From NCBI RefSeq assembly GCF_040802235.1, contig NC_133174.1, forward strand, positions 106,025,647 to 106,089,646: a DNA stretch of 64,000 nt, in the 5' to 3' direction. Positions within the stretch are counted from its first letter, which is position 1. Each line of letters opens with the position of its first letter. This stretch comes from Manis javanica. Taxonomy: Eukaryota > Chordata > Mammalia > Pholidota > Manidae. Of the stretch, positions 12,401-23,800 are shown one piece after another. The notes below the pieces were generated by a model. That model was not told the DNA's origin, ran no database searches, and saw only the letters and a program-made list of their open reading frames with translations. Made by a program: the position numbers and the translations under genes.

Positions 12401-13650
12401 ATAGGCAAAAATCTCTTGAACATAGACTTGAGCAACGTCTTCATGAACATATCTCCCCAGGCAAGGGAAACAAAAGCATTAATGAACAAGTGGGACTATA
12501 TCAAGCTGAAAAGCTTCTGTACAGCAAAGGACACCATCAATAGAACAAAAAGGTATCCTACAGTATGGGAGAATATATTCATAAATGACAGATCCAATAA
12601 AGGGTTGACATCCAAAATATATAAAGAGCTCACGTACCTTAACAAACAAAAAGCAAATTATCCAATTAAAAAATGGTCAGAGGAGCTGGACAGTTCTCCA
12701 AAGAAGAAGTTCAGATGGGCAACAGACACATGAAAAGATGCTCCATGTTGCTAGTCATCAGAGAAATGCAAATTAGAACCACAATGATATCACCTCACAC
12801 CAGTAGGGATCGCCACCATCCAAAACAAACAACAACAAATGTTGGCGAGGATGCGGAGAAAGGGGAACCCTCCTACACTGCTGATGGGAATGTAAATTAG
12901 TTCAACCATTATGGAAAGCAGTATGGAGGGTTCCCCAAAAACCTCAAAATAGAAATACCATTTGACCCAGGAATTCCAGTTCTAGGAATTTACCCTAAGA
13001 ATACAGCAGCCCTGTTTGAAAAAGACAGATGCACCCCTATGTTTATTGCAGCACTGTTTAAAATAGGCAAGAAATGGAAACAACCTAAGTGTCCATCAGT
13101 AGATGAATGGATAAAGAAGATGTGGTACATATACACAATGGAATTTTATTCAGTCATAAGAAGAAAACAAATCCTACCATTTGCAACAACATGGATGGAG
13201 CTAGAAGGTATTATGCTCAATAAAATAAGCCAGGTGGAGAAAGACAAGTACCAAATGATTTCATTCATCTGTGGAGTACAAGAACAAAGAAAAAACTGAA
13301 GGAACAAAACAGCAGCAGACTCACAGAAACCAAGAATGGACTAATAGTTACCAAAGGGAAAGGACTGGGGAGGAGCGGTGGGAAGGGAGGGATAAGGGGG
13401 GTGTGTGGGGGAAGAAAGGGGGCATTATGATTAGCATTTATAACATGGGGTGGGCTACAGGGAGGCATGTACAACACAGAGAAGACAAGTAGTGAGTCTA
13501 CATCATCTTACTACACTGGTGGACATTGACTGTAATGGGGTATGTGCCGGGGACATGGTGAAGGGGGAATCCGAGTAAACATAATGTTCCTTATGTAATT
13601 GCAGATTAATGATACCAAAATTAAAAAATTAAAAAATTAAAAAAAAAATA
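9445..13650 (+). mobile_element. 5'-truncated L1 with decayed ORF2, 3'UTR and poly(A)
   Basis: Homology starts inside the ORF2 endonuclease domain (ataagtacatatc, comparable to 39666 in the plus copy). It runs through reverse transcriptase and C-terminal domain to the L1 3'UTR end (gattaatgataccaaaatta) and an A-rich tail at about 13617-13648. No convincing TSD was found. The tail abuts a CpG-rich segment. Confidence 0.93.
9483..13298 (+). pseudogene. L1 ORF2 (endonuclease-reverse transcriptase), broken
   Basis: The open pieces are 9819-10340 (endonuclease C-terminal part, with GGFNTPLTPK where the family has GDFNTP), 10653-11366 (RT fingers, with [14 protein letters not shown] and the ISLMNIDAK segment), 11790-12008, 12224-12733 and 13039-13299. 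Several frameshifts and stops separate them. The RT catalytic strand around 11565 reads FPDDM instead of FADDM, and the preceding QGCPLSP motif is corrupted (11440-11455). ORF2p nicks target DNA and reverse-transcribes L1 RNA; this copy cannot. Confidence 0.9.
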
Positions 13651-13679
13651 AGCGTCCCTCCATATGGGTGGGGTATAAA

Positions 13680-14400
13680 TCTTTCTTTTCCTGCCTGGTG
13701 GCAGTCAGGTCAGAGGGCTTTCACGCACGCCACTGTCCGGATCCCAGGACGACTATGGGACTGAGGCATCCCGCAGGGCGGCCAGGCAGGAGAGACCCAT
13801 GCAGGCGACCCTCCCCGCCCACCGTGACCCTCCTAGAGTGCAGGGACGCGGGACCCGCGCCTCACCCCGCGAGCCCTGTCCTTAGGGGCCTCGTCCTGTC
13901 CCACGGGGGCCTCCGAGGATGCTGTGGGGACAGCGCTTCAGGTGCTGGCCGGCCACCCCCGCTCACGCCTAAGGAGCCCCGCCCCTGCCCGCCCTGGCCA
14001 CACACTGCCGCCCATCCGTCCGTGCCGCCCCCTGGCCTCGCCAACGAGCCCTCTGCGTCTGCCCCGCAGCCCCCGGGCCACCCCTGCATCCCCATCCCCA
14101 GCCCTCTGTCTCTCCAGCCGTCCCTCCGCCCGTCCCGCCCGCACTGCGACTTCGGCGCCGTTCGCCTGGGGGCATCGCGTCAGCCAGGAGCCAGCCGCTA
14201 GCCTGCTTGGGAGCATCCCCAATTGGCCGGCACAGCACGCATGCGGGTGGCGGGGCCTCGGCCGAGCCACGCCCCCTGGGGGGACCACCCTGCCTGCGAT
14301 GGGGCAGAGACTGGGGGCCAGCGGGATTCCTGTTCCTCTGTTCAGGGACGTCTCACAGGCCATCTTTCTGGAAAATCACAGAAGGAATCGGGAGTGTGGA
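13680..14400. promoter_or_regulatory. CpG-island-like segment
   Basis: This is the only strongly GC- and CpG-rich stretch in the window. It contains GC-box-like elements (gccacgccccct), an inverted CCAAT (ccaattggcc) and an NRF1-like cacgcatgcggg around 14217-14280. A ggtataaat TATA-like element sits at its left edge (13671-13679). Such islands usually mark promoters, often of germline or housekeeping genes. It lies upstream of the minus-strand SYCP3-like remnant and could be its old promoter. Long frames on both strands here are expected by chance in stop-poor GC-rich DNA. Confidence 0.6.
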
Positions 14401-14609
14401 ACAGGCGCTTCAGCCTCCACCTTCCCAATGAAGGAGGATCTACCAATTCCAGTCAGTCCCCTCCTGGGGTTCTTTCTACCCACCCTTGCCCCTGGCAGAG
14501 GAACAGCCATCCCCCTGAGCATTCTCTGTAAACCGTCTCCCTCTGTTTTCCAGGTGTTTGTAGAGGCACGTGTATGTATCCATAAATAGGGCTGCCTACT
14601 GTTGTCTTG

Positions 14610-15299
14610 TCTGGGCATTACAATAAATTGGACCACGTTCTGTGCAGTTTTCTGTCACTTCCTTTTTTCCACTCAACATTGTGTCACTAACAGGATCTAC
14701 ATTATTCCACATAGCCACAGTGCTTCCGTCGTCCCTGCTGTAACACATGCCACTGTGGAACACTCCTCAATTCACTCACCCATTTTCCTGTCCATGGACA
14801 TCTAGAGGCCTTGACCAAAGCAGTGATGCTACGAATATGCTCATGTCTGGCACATGTGCATATATGCTTTGCAGCATCTAAAGGAGTCAAGGAGTTTAAA
14901 GGACTTTAGGCCTCTATTGCTAGGTCACAGGCTAGGTGAGTATTGGGTACAGCCATGTGGTTTCCAGCTTAATACTCCACCAGCAGCTTGAGCTCTGATT
15001 GTTCCATATACTCACCAGTAGTTGGGATAATCAGATTTCTTAACATTGCCATTTTAGTGCGTGTAAAATCACACGGGGGTGGGGGAAGGGTCCTCTTTTG
15101 CATTTCTCCGAAGGCTAATGGGATTGAACTCCTTTTTATGCTGATTGGCAATTTCAGTGTGCCTCTGCATGACGTACCTACGTGGGTGTCATGACCATTT
15201 TACAGTTGGGCAGGGTGAACTTCCTCACACCTTTGTGGAAGCGTTTCATATATTCCAGATATCAGTGTTTATGACAGCATTCTCCTTTGTCTTTTTATT
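14610..15299 (-). mobile_element. Old L1 fragment (3' region, antisense)
   Basis: Diverged L1 3'UTR/ORF2-end features are readable on the minus strand (for example gcatttctccgaaggctaatgg followed by gctgattggcaatttc). It is heavily mutated and was split by the L1 insertion at 15300. Confidence 0.55.
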
Positions 15300-17491
15300 T
15301 TCACTTTTCTGTTTGTTTCTTCCCTATTTTATTAAAGTATCATTGATATACAGTCTTACGGTGGTTTCACATACACAACACAGTGGTTCAACAGTCACCC
15401 AAAGTATCAAGTCCTCACCCTTTCCATTGTGGTCACTGTCTATCAACAGAGTCACTAATTGCATTGTCCGTGCTGTACTGCCATCCCTGTGACCTACCTA
15501 CATTGTGATTGCTAACTGGAGTGCCCCTTAATCCCCTTCTCCTTCCCCACCCACCCTCCCCAACCCCTCCCCTTTGGTAACCACTAGTCCCTTCTCAGTG
15601 TCTGTGAGCCTACTGGTACTTTGTTCCTCCTGTTTTGTTTTGTTTTCATACTCCACAAATGAGGGAAGTCATTTGGTATTTGTCTTTCTCTGCCTGGCTT
15701 TTTTCACTGAGCATAATACCCTCTAGATCCATCCATGTTGCTGCAAATGGCAGGATTTCTTTTCTTTTTATGGTTGAATAATATTCCATTGTGCACATGT
15801 ACCACGTCTTCCTTATCCATTCATCTACTGATGGACACTTAAGTTGTTGCTTCCATATCTTGGCTATTGCAAATAGTGCAGCAATAAACATACGGGTGCA
15901 TATGTCTTTTCGAGTCAGGGATCTTGTTTCCTTTGGGTAAACTCTTAGGAGTGGAATTACTGGGTCAAATGGTATTTTCATTTTCATTTTTTTTGAGGAA
16001 CCTCCATACTGCTTTCCACAATGGTTGAACCAATTTACATTGCCACCAACAGCGTAAGGGGCATTCCCTTTCTCCACATCCTCACCACCATTTGTTGTTT
16101 CTTGTCTTTTGGAGAGTGTCCATCCTAACAGGTGTGAGGTGATATCTCATTGTGGTTTTAATTAGCATTTCCCTGGTGATTAGCATCAGCAGGACCATGA
16201 TGTGGAGCATCATTTCCTGAGCCCATTTTTTCTTTGGAGAAGTGTCTGTTTGGGTATTCCACCCATTTTTTAATCTGGTTATTTGTTTTTTGGGTGTTGA
16301 GGCCTGTGAGTTCTTTATGTATTTTGGATGTCAACCCCTTATCGGATATGTTATTTAAGAATATATTCTCTCATACTGTAGGATGCCTTTTTGTTCTACT
16401 GATGGTGTCCTTTGCTGTACAGAAGATTTTCAGTTTGGTGTAGTCCCGCTTGTTCATTTTTTTTGTTTGTTTTCCTTGCCTGAGGAAACGTGTTCAGGAA
16501 AGAGTTTCTCATGTTTATATTCCAAGAGATTTTTGCCTGTGTTTTCTTCTGAGAGTTCTATGGTTTCATGACTTACATTCAGGTCTTTGATCCATTTCAA
16601 GCTTACTTTTCTGTATGGAGTTAGACAATAATCAGTTTCGTTCTCTTATACGTAGTTGTCCAGTTTTGCCAGCACCAGTTGTTCAAGAGGCTGTCTTTTC
16701 CCCATTCCATGTCCAAGGCTCCTTTATCACATATTAACTGACCATATATGTGTGGTTTATATTTAGGCTCTCTGGTCTGTTCCATTGATCTATGGGTCTG
16801 TTCTTGTGCCAGTACCAAATTGTCTTGATTACTGTGGCTTTGTAGTAAAGCTTGAAGTCGGAGAGCATAATCCCCCCGGCTTTATTCTTCCTTCTCAGGA
16901 TTGCTTTGGCTATTCAGGGTCTTTTGTGGTTCCATATGAATTTTAGAACAATTTTCTCTACTTCATTGAATAATGCTGTTGGTATTTTGATATGGATTGC
17001 ATTGAATCTGTAGATTGCTTTAAGCAGGATGGCCATTTTGACAATATTAATTCTTCCTATCCATGAGCATTTGTTGTTGCCTTCTTTAATTTATCTCATG
17101 AGTTTCAGAGTAAAGGTCTTTCATTTCCTTGGATAGGTTTATTTGTAGGTATCTTATTCTTTTGATGCAATTGTAAATTGAGTTGTGTTCCTGATTTCTC
17201 TTTCTGCTAATTTGTTGTTAGCATATAGGAATTCAACAGATTTCTGTGCATTAATTTTGCATCCTGCAACTTTGCTGAATTCACTTATTAGTTCCAATAG
17301 TTTTTCGGTGGAGTCTTTAGGATTTTCTATGTATAATATCATGTTGTCTGCAAATACTGACAGTTTAACTTCTTCCTTACCAATGTGGATGCCTTTTATC
17401 TCTTTGTGTTGTCCAATTGCCGTGAGTAGGACCTCCAGTACTGTGTTGAATAAGAGCAATGAGAGTGGGCATCCTTGCCTTGTTCCTGATG
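15300..17491 (-). mobile_element. 5'-truncated L1, antisense, with TSD
   Basis: On the minus strand the element runs from the RT region of ORF2 to the L1 3'UTR. Its flanks repeat cctttgtctttttatt (15284-15299) and cctttgcctttttatt (17492-17507), 16 bp with one mismatch. ORF2 pieces remain at 17459-17154 (FADNM in place of FADDM) and 16077-15646 (C-terminal domain). It is older than the copies beyond 23 kb, judged by the number of frame breaks. Confidence 0.88.
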
Positions 17492-17514
17492 CCTTTGCCT
17501 TTTTATTGTAATAA

Positions 17515-18694
17515 AAATAAATAATGCAAAAATTAGCTTTTTAACCATTTTTAGACATACAATGCAGTGGCATTCCAGTACATTCCCACCATTGTGCAGC
17601 CATCACTACCATCCATCTCTAGAACTTTTTCATTTTTTGAAATGGAACCTCTGTACCACCATTATACACTTGTTCCCCATTCCTTCCTCCTCCCAACCTC
17701 TGGCAGCCACCCTTTTGCTCTCAGTCTCTGTGAACTTGACTACCTCTGCATGCCTCATATATACACTCTTTGTCCTTTAATGACAAGCATATTTCACAGA
17801 GCATGATGTCTTCAAGATTCATCCGTACTGCAGTCTGTGTCAGAATGTCCTTCCTTTTCAAGAGACAAGTAATAATCCCCTGTAGGCATATACCACATTT
17901 GTGGTGGTGGAGTGGGTGGCAGGGATGTTGGCTTTTTGTTTTTTGTGTTCTTTTCCATGTTTTTGTTTTGTCCAGTCATCTGTTGACAGATACTTGGATT
18001 GCTTCTGCTTTGACCTACTGCAAATAATGCTGCTTGAACACAGGCATGCAGACATCTGTTTGACTCTCTGTATCTGTTGAACTCTCTTTTGTCACTTCTT
18101 TTGGGTAGGTACCTGGAAGTGGAATTGCTGGATCCGATGGTAGTTCTAGTTTTAAGTTTTTTGACGATTCATGTACAGTTCTCCATAGTGGCTCTACCAG
18201 TTTACAATCCCCCCAACAGTACACAGGGGTGCCCTTTTCTCACATCCATGCCAACACTTGTTATTGTGGGCTTTCTGATTGCAGGCATCCTAATGAGCTT
18301 CAAATGGTATGTCACTGTGGTTTTGATTTGCATATCCCTGTTGGTTAGTCAATGTTGAGCCTCTTTTCCTGTGCTTTCTCACCATTTGTATACTGCTTTG
18401 GAGAAATGTCCATTTAAGTCCATTGCCAATCGTTCAATCAGGTTGTTTACTTCTTGGTTGAGCTGGTGGTTGGGGTTGATTTGTAGGGGTTCTGTATATG
18501 CTCAGGATTTTGATCACATAACAGATAGGTTAATTGCAATTATTCTCCTCTATTCCATGGATTTCCTGTTCTCTCTTCAGATAATGTCCTTTCATGCACA
18601 AAAGTTTTCAGTTTTGATGTAATGCAATTTATCTTTTCATTTTTTTCCATTTTTCTTTTCTTGCCTCCAGGACCTTTCAAAATAAAGAGGTATA
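17515..18694 (-). mobile_element. Old L1, antisense (left part)
   Basis: Old L1 3'UTR and ORF2 C-terminal sequence is readable on the minus strand, with minus-strand relics at 18224-18015 that keep the DPAIPLPGTYPKE-type motif of the ORF2 end. It is interrupted at 18695 by a younger L1 and resumes at 21018. Confidence 0.7.
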
Positions 18695-18709
18695 AACCCT
18701 AAGGTTTTC

Positions 18710-21002
18710 TTTTTTTATTTTTGTATTAAGGTATTATTAATATACACTCTTACAAAGGTTTCTCATGAAAAAACAATGTGGTTACTACACTCACCCATAT
18801 CATCAAGTCCCCCCCCCCATAGCCCATTGCAGTCACTGTCTATCAGTGTAGTAAGATACCACAGAGTCATTACTTGTCTTCTCTGTGCTACAGTGTCTTC
18901 CCCATGATCCCCCACCCACCATGTGTGCCAATCATAATACCCCTTAATCCCCTTCTCCCTCCCTCCCCACCTGCGCTCCCATCTCCAGTCCCTTGGGTAA
19001 CCACTAGTCCCTTCTTGGAGTCTGTGAGTCTGCTGCTGTTTTGGTCCTCCAGTTTTGCTTTGCTGTTACACTCCACAAATGAGGGAAATCATTTGCTACT
19101 TGTCTTTCTCTACCTGGCTTATTTCACTGAGCATGATATCTTCCAGCTCCATCTGTGTTGTTGCAAATGGTAGGATTTGTTTCTTTCCTATGGCTGAATA
19201 GTATTCCATTGTGTATATGTACCACAGCTTCATTACCCATTCATCTACTGATGGACACTTAGGTTGCTTCCATATCTTGGCTATTGTAAATAGTGCTGCA
19301 GTAAACATAAGGGTGCATATGTCTTTTTGAATCTGGGAAATTATATTCTTTGAGTAAATTCCTAAGAGTGGAATTCCCGGGTCAAATTATATTTCTATTT
19401 TTAGTTTTTTGAGGAACCTCCACATTGCTTTCCACAATGGCTGGACTAGCTTACATTCCCACCAGCAGTGTAGGAGGGTTCCTCTTTCTCTGCATCCTCC
19501 CCAGCATTTGTTGTTCCTACTCTTTTCCATACTGGCCATCCTAACTGTTGTGAGGCGATATCTCATTGTGGTTTTTATTTGCATTTCCCTGATAATTAGT
19601 GATGTGGAGCATCTTTTCATGTGTCTGTTGGCCATCTGAATTTCTTCTTTGGAGAAGTGTCTGTTCATATCTTCCACCCATTTTTTAATCAGGTTATTTG
19701 CTTTTTGGTTGTTGAGTCATGTGAGTTCTTTTTATATTTTGGATGTTAACCCCTTGTCGGATATGTCACTTTCAAATATATTCTCCCATAATGTAAGATG
19801 CCTTTTTGTTCTGTTAATGGTGTCCTTTGCTTTTTGGTTTGATGCAGTCCCATGTGTTCATTTTTGCTTTTATTTCCCCTGCTTGAGGAGATGCATTCAG
19901 GAAAAGGTTGCTCATGTTTATACTTAGGAGATTTTTGCCTATTTTGTCTTCTAAGAATTTTATGGTTTCATGACTTACATTCAGGTCTTTGATCTATTTC
20001 GAGTTTACTTTTGTGTATGGGGTGAGACTATAATCCAGTTTCATTCTCTTGCATGTAGCTGTCCAGTTTTGCCAACACCAGCTGTTGAAGAGGCTGTTAT
20101 TTCCCCACTGTATGTCCATGGCTCCTTTATCGTGTATTAGTTGACCATATATGGTTGGGCTTATACCTGGGCTCTCTAGTCTGTTCCATTGGTCTATTGT
20201 TCTATTCTTGTGCCAGTACTGAATTGTCTTGATTACTGTGGCTTTGTAGTATAGCTGGAAGTTGGGGAGCATAATCCCCCCACCTTTATTCTTCCTTCTC
20301 AGGATTGCATTGGCTATTTGGGGTCTTTTGTGGTTCCATATGAATTTCAGAACAATTTGCTCTAGTTTGTTGAAGAATGCTGTTGGTATTTTGAAAGGGA
20401 CTGCATTGAATCTGTAGATTGCTTTAGGAAGGATGGCCATTTTGTTTACATTTATTCTTCCTATCCATGAGCACAGGATGTGTTTCCATTTATTGGTGTC
20501 TTCTTTAATTTCTCTCATGAGTGTCTTGTAGTTTTCAGAGTATAGGTCTTTTACACTCTTGGTTAGATTTATTCCTAGATATTTTATTCTTTTTGATGCA
20601 ATTGTGAAAGGAATCATTTTCCTGATTTCTCTTTCTGTTAGTTCATTGTTAGAGTATAGAAATGCAACAGATTTCTGTGTTTTAATTTTGTATCCTGCAG
20701 GTTTGCTGAGTTCATATATTACATCTAGTACTTTTGGAGTGGATTCTTTAGGGTTTTTTATGTACAATATCATGTCATCTGCAAAGAGTGACAGTTTAAC
20801 TTCCTCTCTACCAATCTGGATGCCTTTTATTTCTTTGTTTTGTCTGATTGCCATGGAGAGGACCTCCAGAAGTATGTTGAATAAAAGTGGAGAGAGTGGG
20901 CATCCTTGTCTTGTTCCCGATCTTAAAGGAAAGCCTTTCAGCTTCTCTCTGTTAAGAATGATGTTGGCTGTGGGTTTGTCATATAAGGCCTTTATTATGT
21001 TA
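18710..21002 (-). mobile_element. 5'-truncated L1, antisense, nested in an older L1
   Basis: It is bounded by aaccctaaggttttc (18695-18709) and aaccctaatgttttc (21003-21017), a 15-bp TSD with one mismatch. The minus strand gives ORF2 from the RT palm to the C-terminus: 20854-19994 is a 286-codon open piece containing [14 protein letters not shown], followed by 19677-19387 and 19308-19096. The 3'UTR is at about 18710-18960. It is truncated in the RT domain. Confidence 0.92.
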
Positions 21003-21017
21003 ACCCTAATGTTTTCA

Positions 21018-21330
21018 TAAAAGTTTTCCCCTGTATCTTCTTATAATGGTTTTAATATGTTACTTTGCAATTTTGAATTTTGTTCATGTGGAGATGTCTT
21101 TTGTTCTTGCTCTCAGGTATAGATCCAGTTGTGCTTTCCTCCCATGGAGAAAAATTACTGTACCATCCTCATTCAGTGAATGGAGTACAGCTCCCCTACT
21201 ACCAGCTATGCCAAGTCTGTCATAGATCAAGTTGCTCTATGTCCCCCATTCTGCTTCTCTAGCCTGTTCCACCAGTCAACTTATTTACCCTGTGCCAAAA
21301 CCACAGCCTGTAATAGAATGAAGATTCCAG
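21018..21330 (-). mobile_element. Old L1, antisense (right part)
   Basis: Continuation of the old L1 split by the 18710-21002 insertion. Antisense ORF2 features such as the 'ccagtcaac...ctgtgccaaaaccaca' segment are still visible. The upstream limit is not sharp. Confidence 0.5.
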
Positions 21331-23289
21331 GTCAGATCTGTCAAACTCTGAATCCTCAGACGTTAGCCTACACTATGATGCCTAAGACCCCTCAGTGACC
21401 ACAATGGAAGAGATGAGGACTTGATAATATGAGTTTCCTCAAGTGCACCACTGCTGTTTCGTGCCTCTGAGCCTTTGAACAAGCTCAGCCAACTTCTCGG
21501 TTCGACTCTTGGTTGGCACTCTTTCCTTTGCCTACCACTGTGACTTGTGCAGCCCCTCTCCTCTCACGGCGCTGTATTAACCAATCATCTGTGTACTAAT
21601 GGGACTGTACTATTTTGCCCCAGTTTGTCCATGCTGGAAACCCGTATAATTCTACCAAGCAGATTTAGAATTCATAATTCAAAGTGATCACTGTGTACTC
21701 CTGCTTCTTTATAATTTAAGAGACTGGGGATCAAAGGGTGCAAATGTTTACCCAAGCTCACAGAGCTCCCCAGTAGATCTGGGGTCAGACCTCTGGTATT
21801 TTGACCCATTGCTCTCCCCTGTCACTGTTCTGTCTTACTTGGCTGCTCAGGAAATAAAGCGCATCTTCATCTGTGAATCATGATCTCTAGTGGTGTTTGC
21901 ATCTTCCAGTAACACAGAGAATGCTTCGTAGAGTGTGATGTAGACACTGAAGTCTCTTGTAAAGTTGTCGTTTCCACTGTAAATTTCCAAACCAGCTACC
22001 CGAGGAAGGTACTACCTTTGCCATTCTAGAGTGCAATTAAACGTTACGAAATGTTGGAAGTTATGAAGCCCATGGAAGAGTTTGTGCAGACCAGGCCAGA
22101 TGAACAGTAAAAGGGGCCGTCCTCGATAGAACACAGATCAGTAGTTTGACAACCTGAAAGAAGCATGCATCCGAATTTTCAGGAATATTCTGATTCTTTA
22201 TGTCTGGAATGAGGACAGGGATCTGGATTTGTAAAAAGCAACACCAGGGATTTGGGTAACTAATAAAGGTAATGTGTAAGGGGTGTGCTGTGGCAGGTCC
22301 TGTATCTACCTAACCATTCTGTCCCTCCCCCTTCCATCCTTACTAACAGAGCCTTGACCCCTTTGCACAGAGAGGTGGGCACGTGACCCAGTTCAGCCCC
22401 TGGGATGGCCATGATACATGTCCCACATGATGCTGGTGGCATTTCTGGGAACGCTTCATGAACTGACTCCCCCCTTTGAACTTCCCCTTTGTCCTGCCGG
22501 GAATACAGATACAACGGTTGTGACCTTGGAGGCAAGACCCACGTTTAGGGTTGGAGAGGCAAGAAGGGGAGAACTTGGCTCCCTGAGCTGTAGTATCAGC
22601 CCTGAATTGTCTCTTCTTCCCGTGTGTTAACTGGAATACATGAAATCCCTGTTTGTCTAAGCCTCTATGCGAAGTGCAGTCAAATGCAATTCATAGTAAT
22701 GGAGCAGAGCATAACCGAAATTTATTTTCACCCGGCTCGCTTTAAGTATGGTGGACTATTACTGTAACGTTTAAACCCAAACATGTTTAATGAATCAAAA
22801 CTAGTTCATTTATTTCTCCTGCAACATTACTGGGAAAGTGAACAGGTCCTCTTAGTGGGCTTTATCCATGCACTCCTACAGGCAGGGACCCCGGCTATTG
22901 GAAACTCTGCCACCTCCAACGTGGGTCTTCCACAGGAGCCCTGAAGGTGGCCTGCCTTGCAGTTTGCTAGAAGGTGGAAAGAGCACGGAGGTGCACCAGG
23001 TGCGACGGGTTTAATGACCTTGGCCTGGCAGTGGCACACGCCATTTCCTCTGATATCCCATTGTCTAGGTTTCAATCACATGGTCACACCTAACAGCAAG
23101 GAAAGCTGGGATATGATGCCTAGATGGGGGCCCAGGAAGGAGAGGTGAACAAGGATTTAAGTGAGGAGCTAGAAGTCCCTGGGATCTATGCCTTTCCAAA
23201 ATTAACATAAAATTAGACTTTGGCAGTGGGTCTCTTTAAAGAGAAACTCACAAAGATGCTCTAAGCATGAACTGAAAATCCAGCAAGAA
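21331..23289. other. Mostly unique sequence; one MIR-like patch
   Basis: About 21715-21830 carries a diverged MIR-like segment (cccaagctcacagagctccc with a cagtagatctggggtcagac continuation). The rest, including the GC-richer 22300-23150, has no recognised gene. Short frames here have no family resemblance. Confidence 0.45.
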
Positions 23290-23480
23290 ATTAAACAAGG
23301 TCTTGCCACTAATTAACTTTGAGATGTTGAGTGAATTGCTTGACTTCTCTAAGCAGCTTTCTTGCTATCTTAAAGGCATAATTACAGTATTTGTCTCATA
23401 AGATTTTGGATGAAATGAAGTGAAGTAACACATAAAAGCTCTTATATGCACTCAATAATGTAGAGCCACCATTCAGTCAT
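23290..23480 (+). repeat. MIR SINE, diverged
   Basis: MIR 3'-half order is visible: a 'gccactaattaactttgaga' variant of the accttgggcaa block, then a 'gacttctctaagcagctttc' block and a 'taaaggcataattacagtat' block, ending near ataaaagctctta. It is a diverged ancient SINE. Confidence 0.65.
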
Positions 23481-23785
23481 TAATAATAGTACAATTATAT
23501 TAATGTTTATGCTTAATCACATCAAATCATAGGCACGATTATACTATAATAATTATTGTATGGTCATTCTTATGGCCACTGTTTTAGCCACTGATGTACA
23601 ATTTCCTGAATATCAAGCACAGAATGCAAACTAGGGTCTCCTGTACATGTCACAGCATGAAAAACTAGTGTTTCAATCACTAGTAACTACATACAATATT
23701 TTATTAATAAATGTGTATTTGGGATGGGACATGTAACATATCTTTCAAATGTAAGATTTACTTAGAATATGTCACATGCCACAAG

Positions 23786-23800
23786 GCATTCTTATTCTTT
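23786..23800 (+). repeat. TSD (left) of outer full-length L1
   Basis: gcattcttattcttt, matched exactly at 38131-38145 on the far side of the nested element. Confidence 0.93.

Noticed and set aside
13668..14636. Long frames on both strands (up to 221 codons) in the GC-rich segment
   Set aside because: Overlapping open frames on both strands with Pro/Arg/Gly/Ala-rich products are expected in stop-poor CpG-rich DNA; no domain, splice support or family resemblance.
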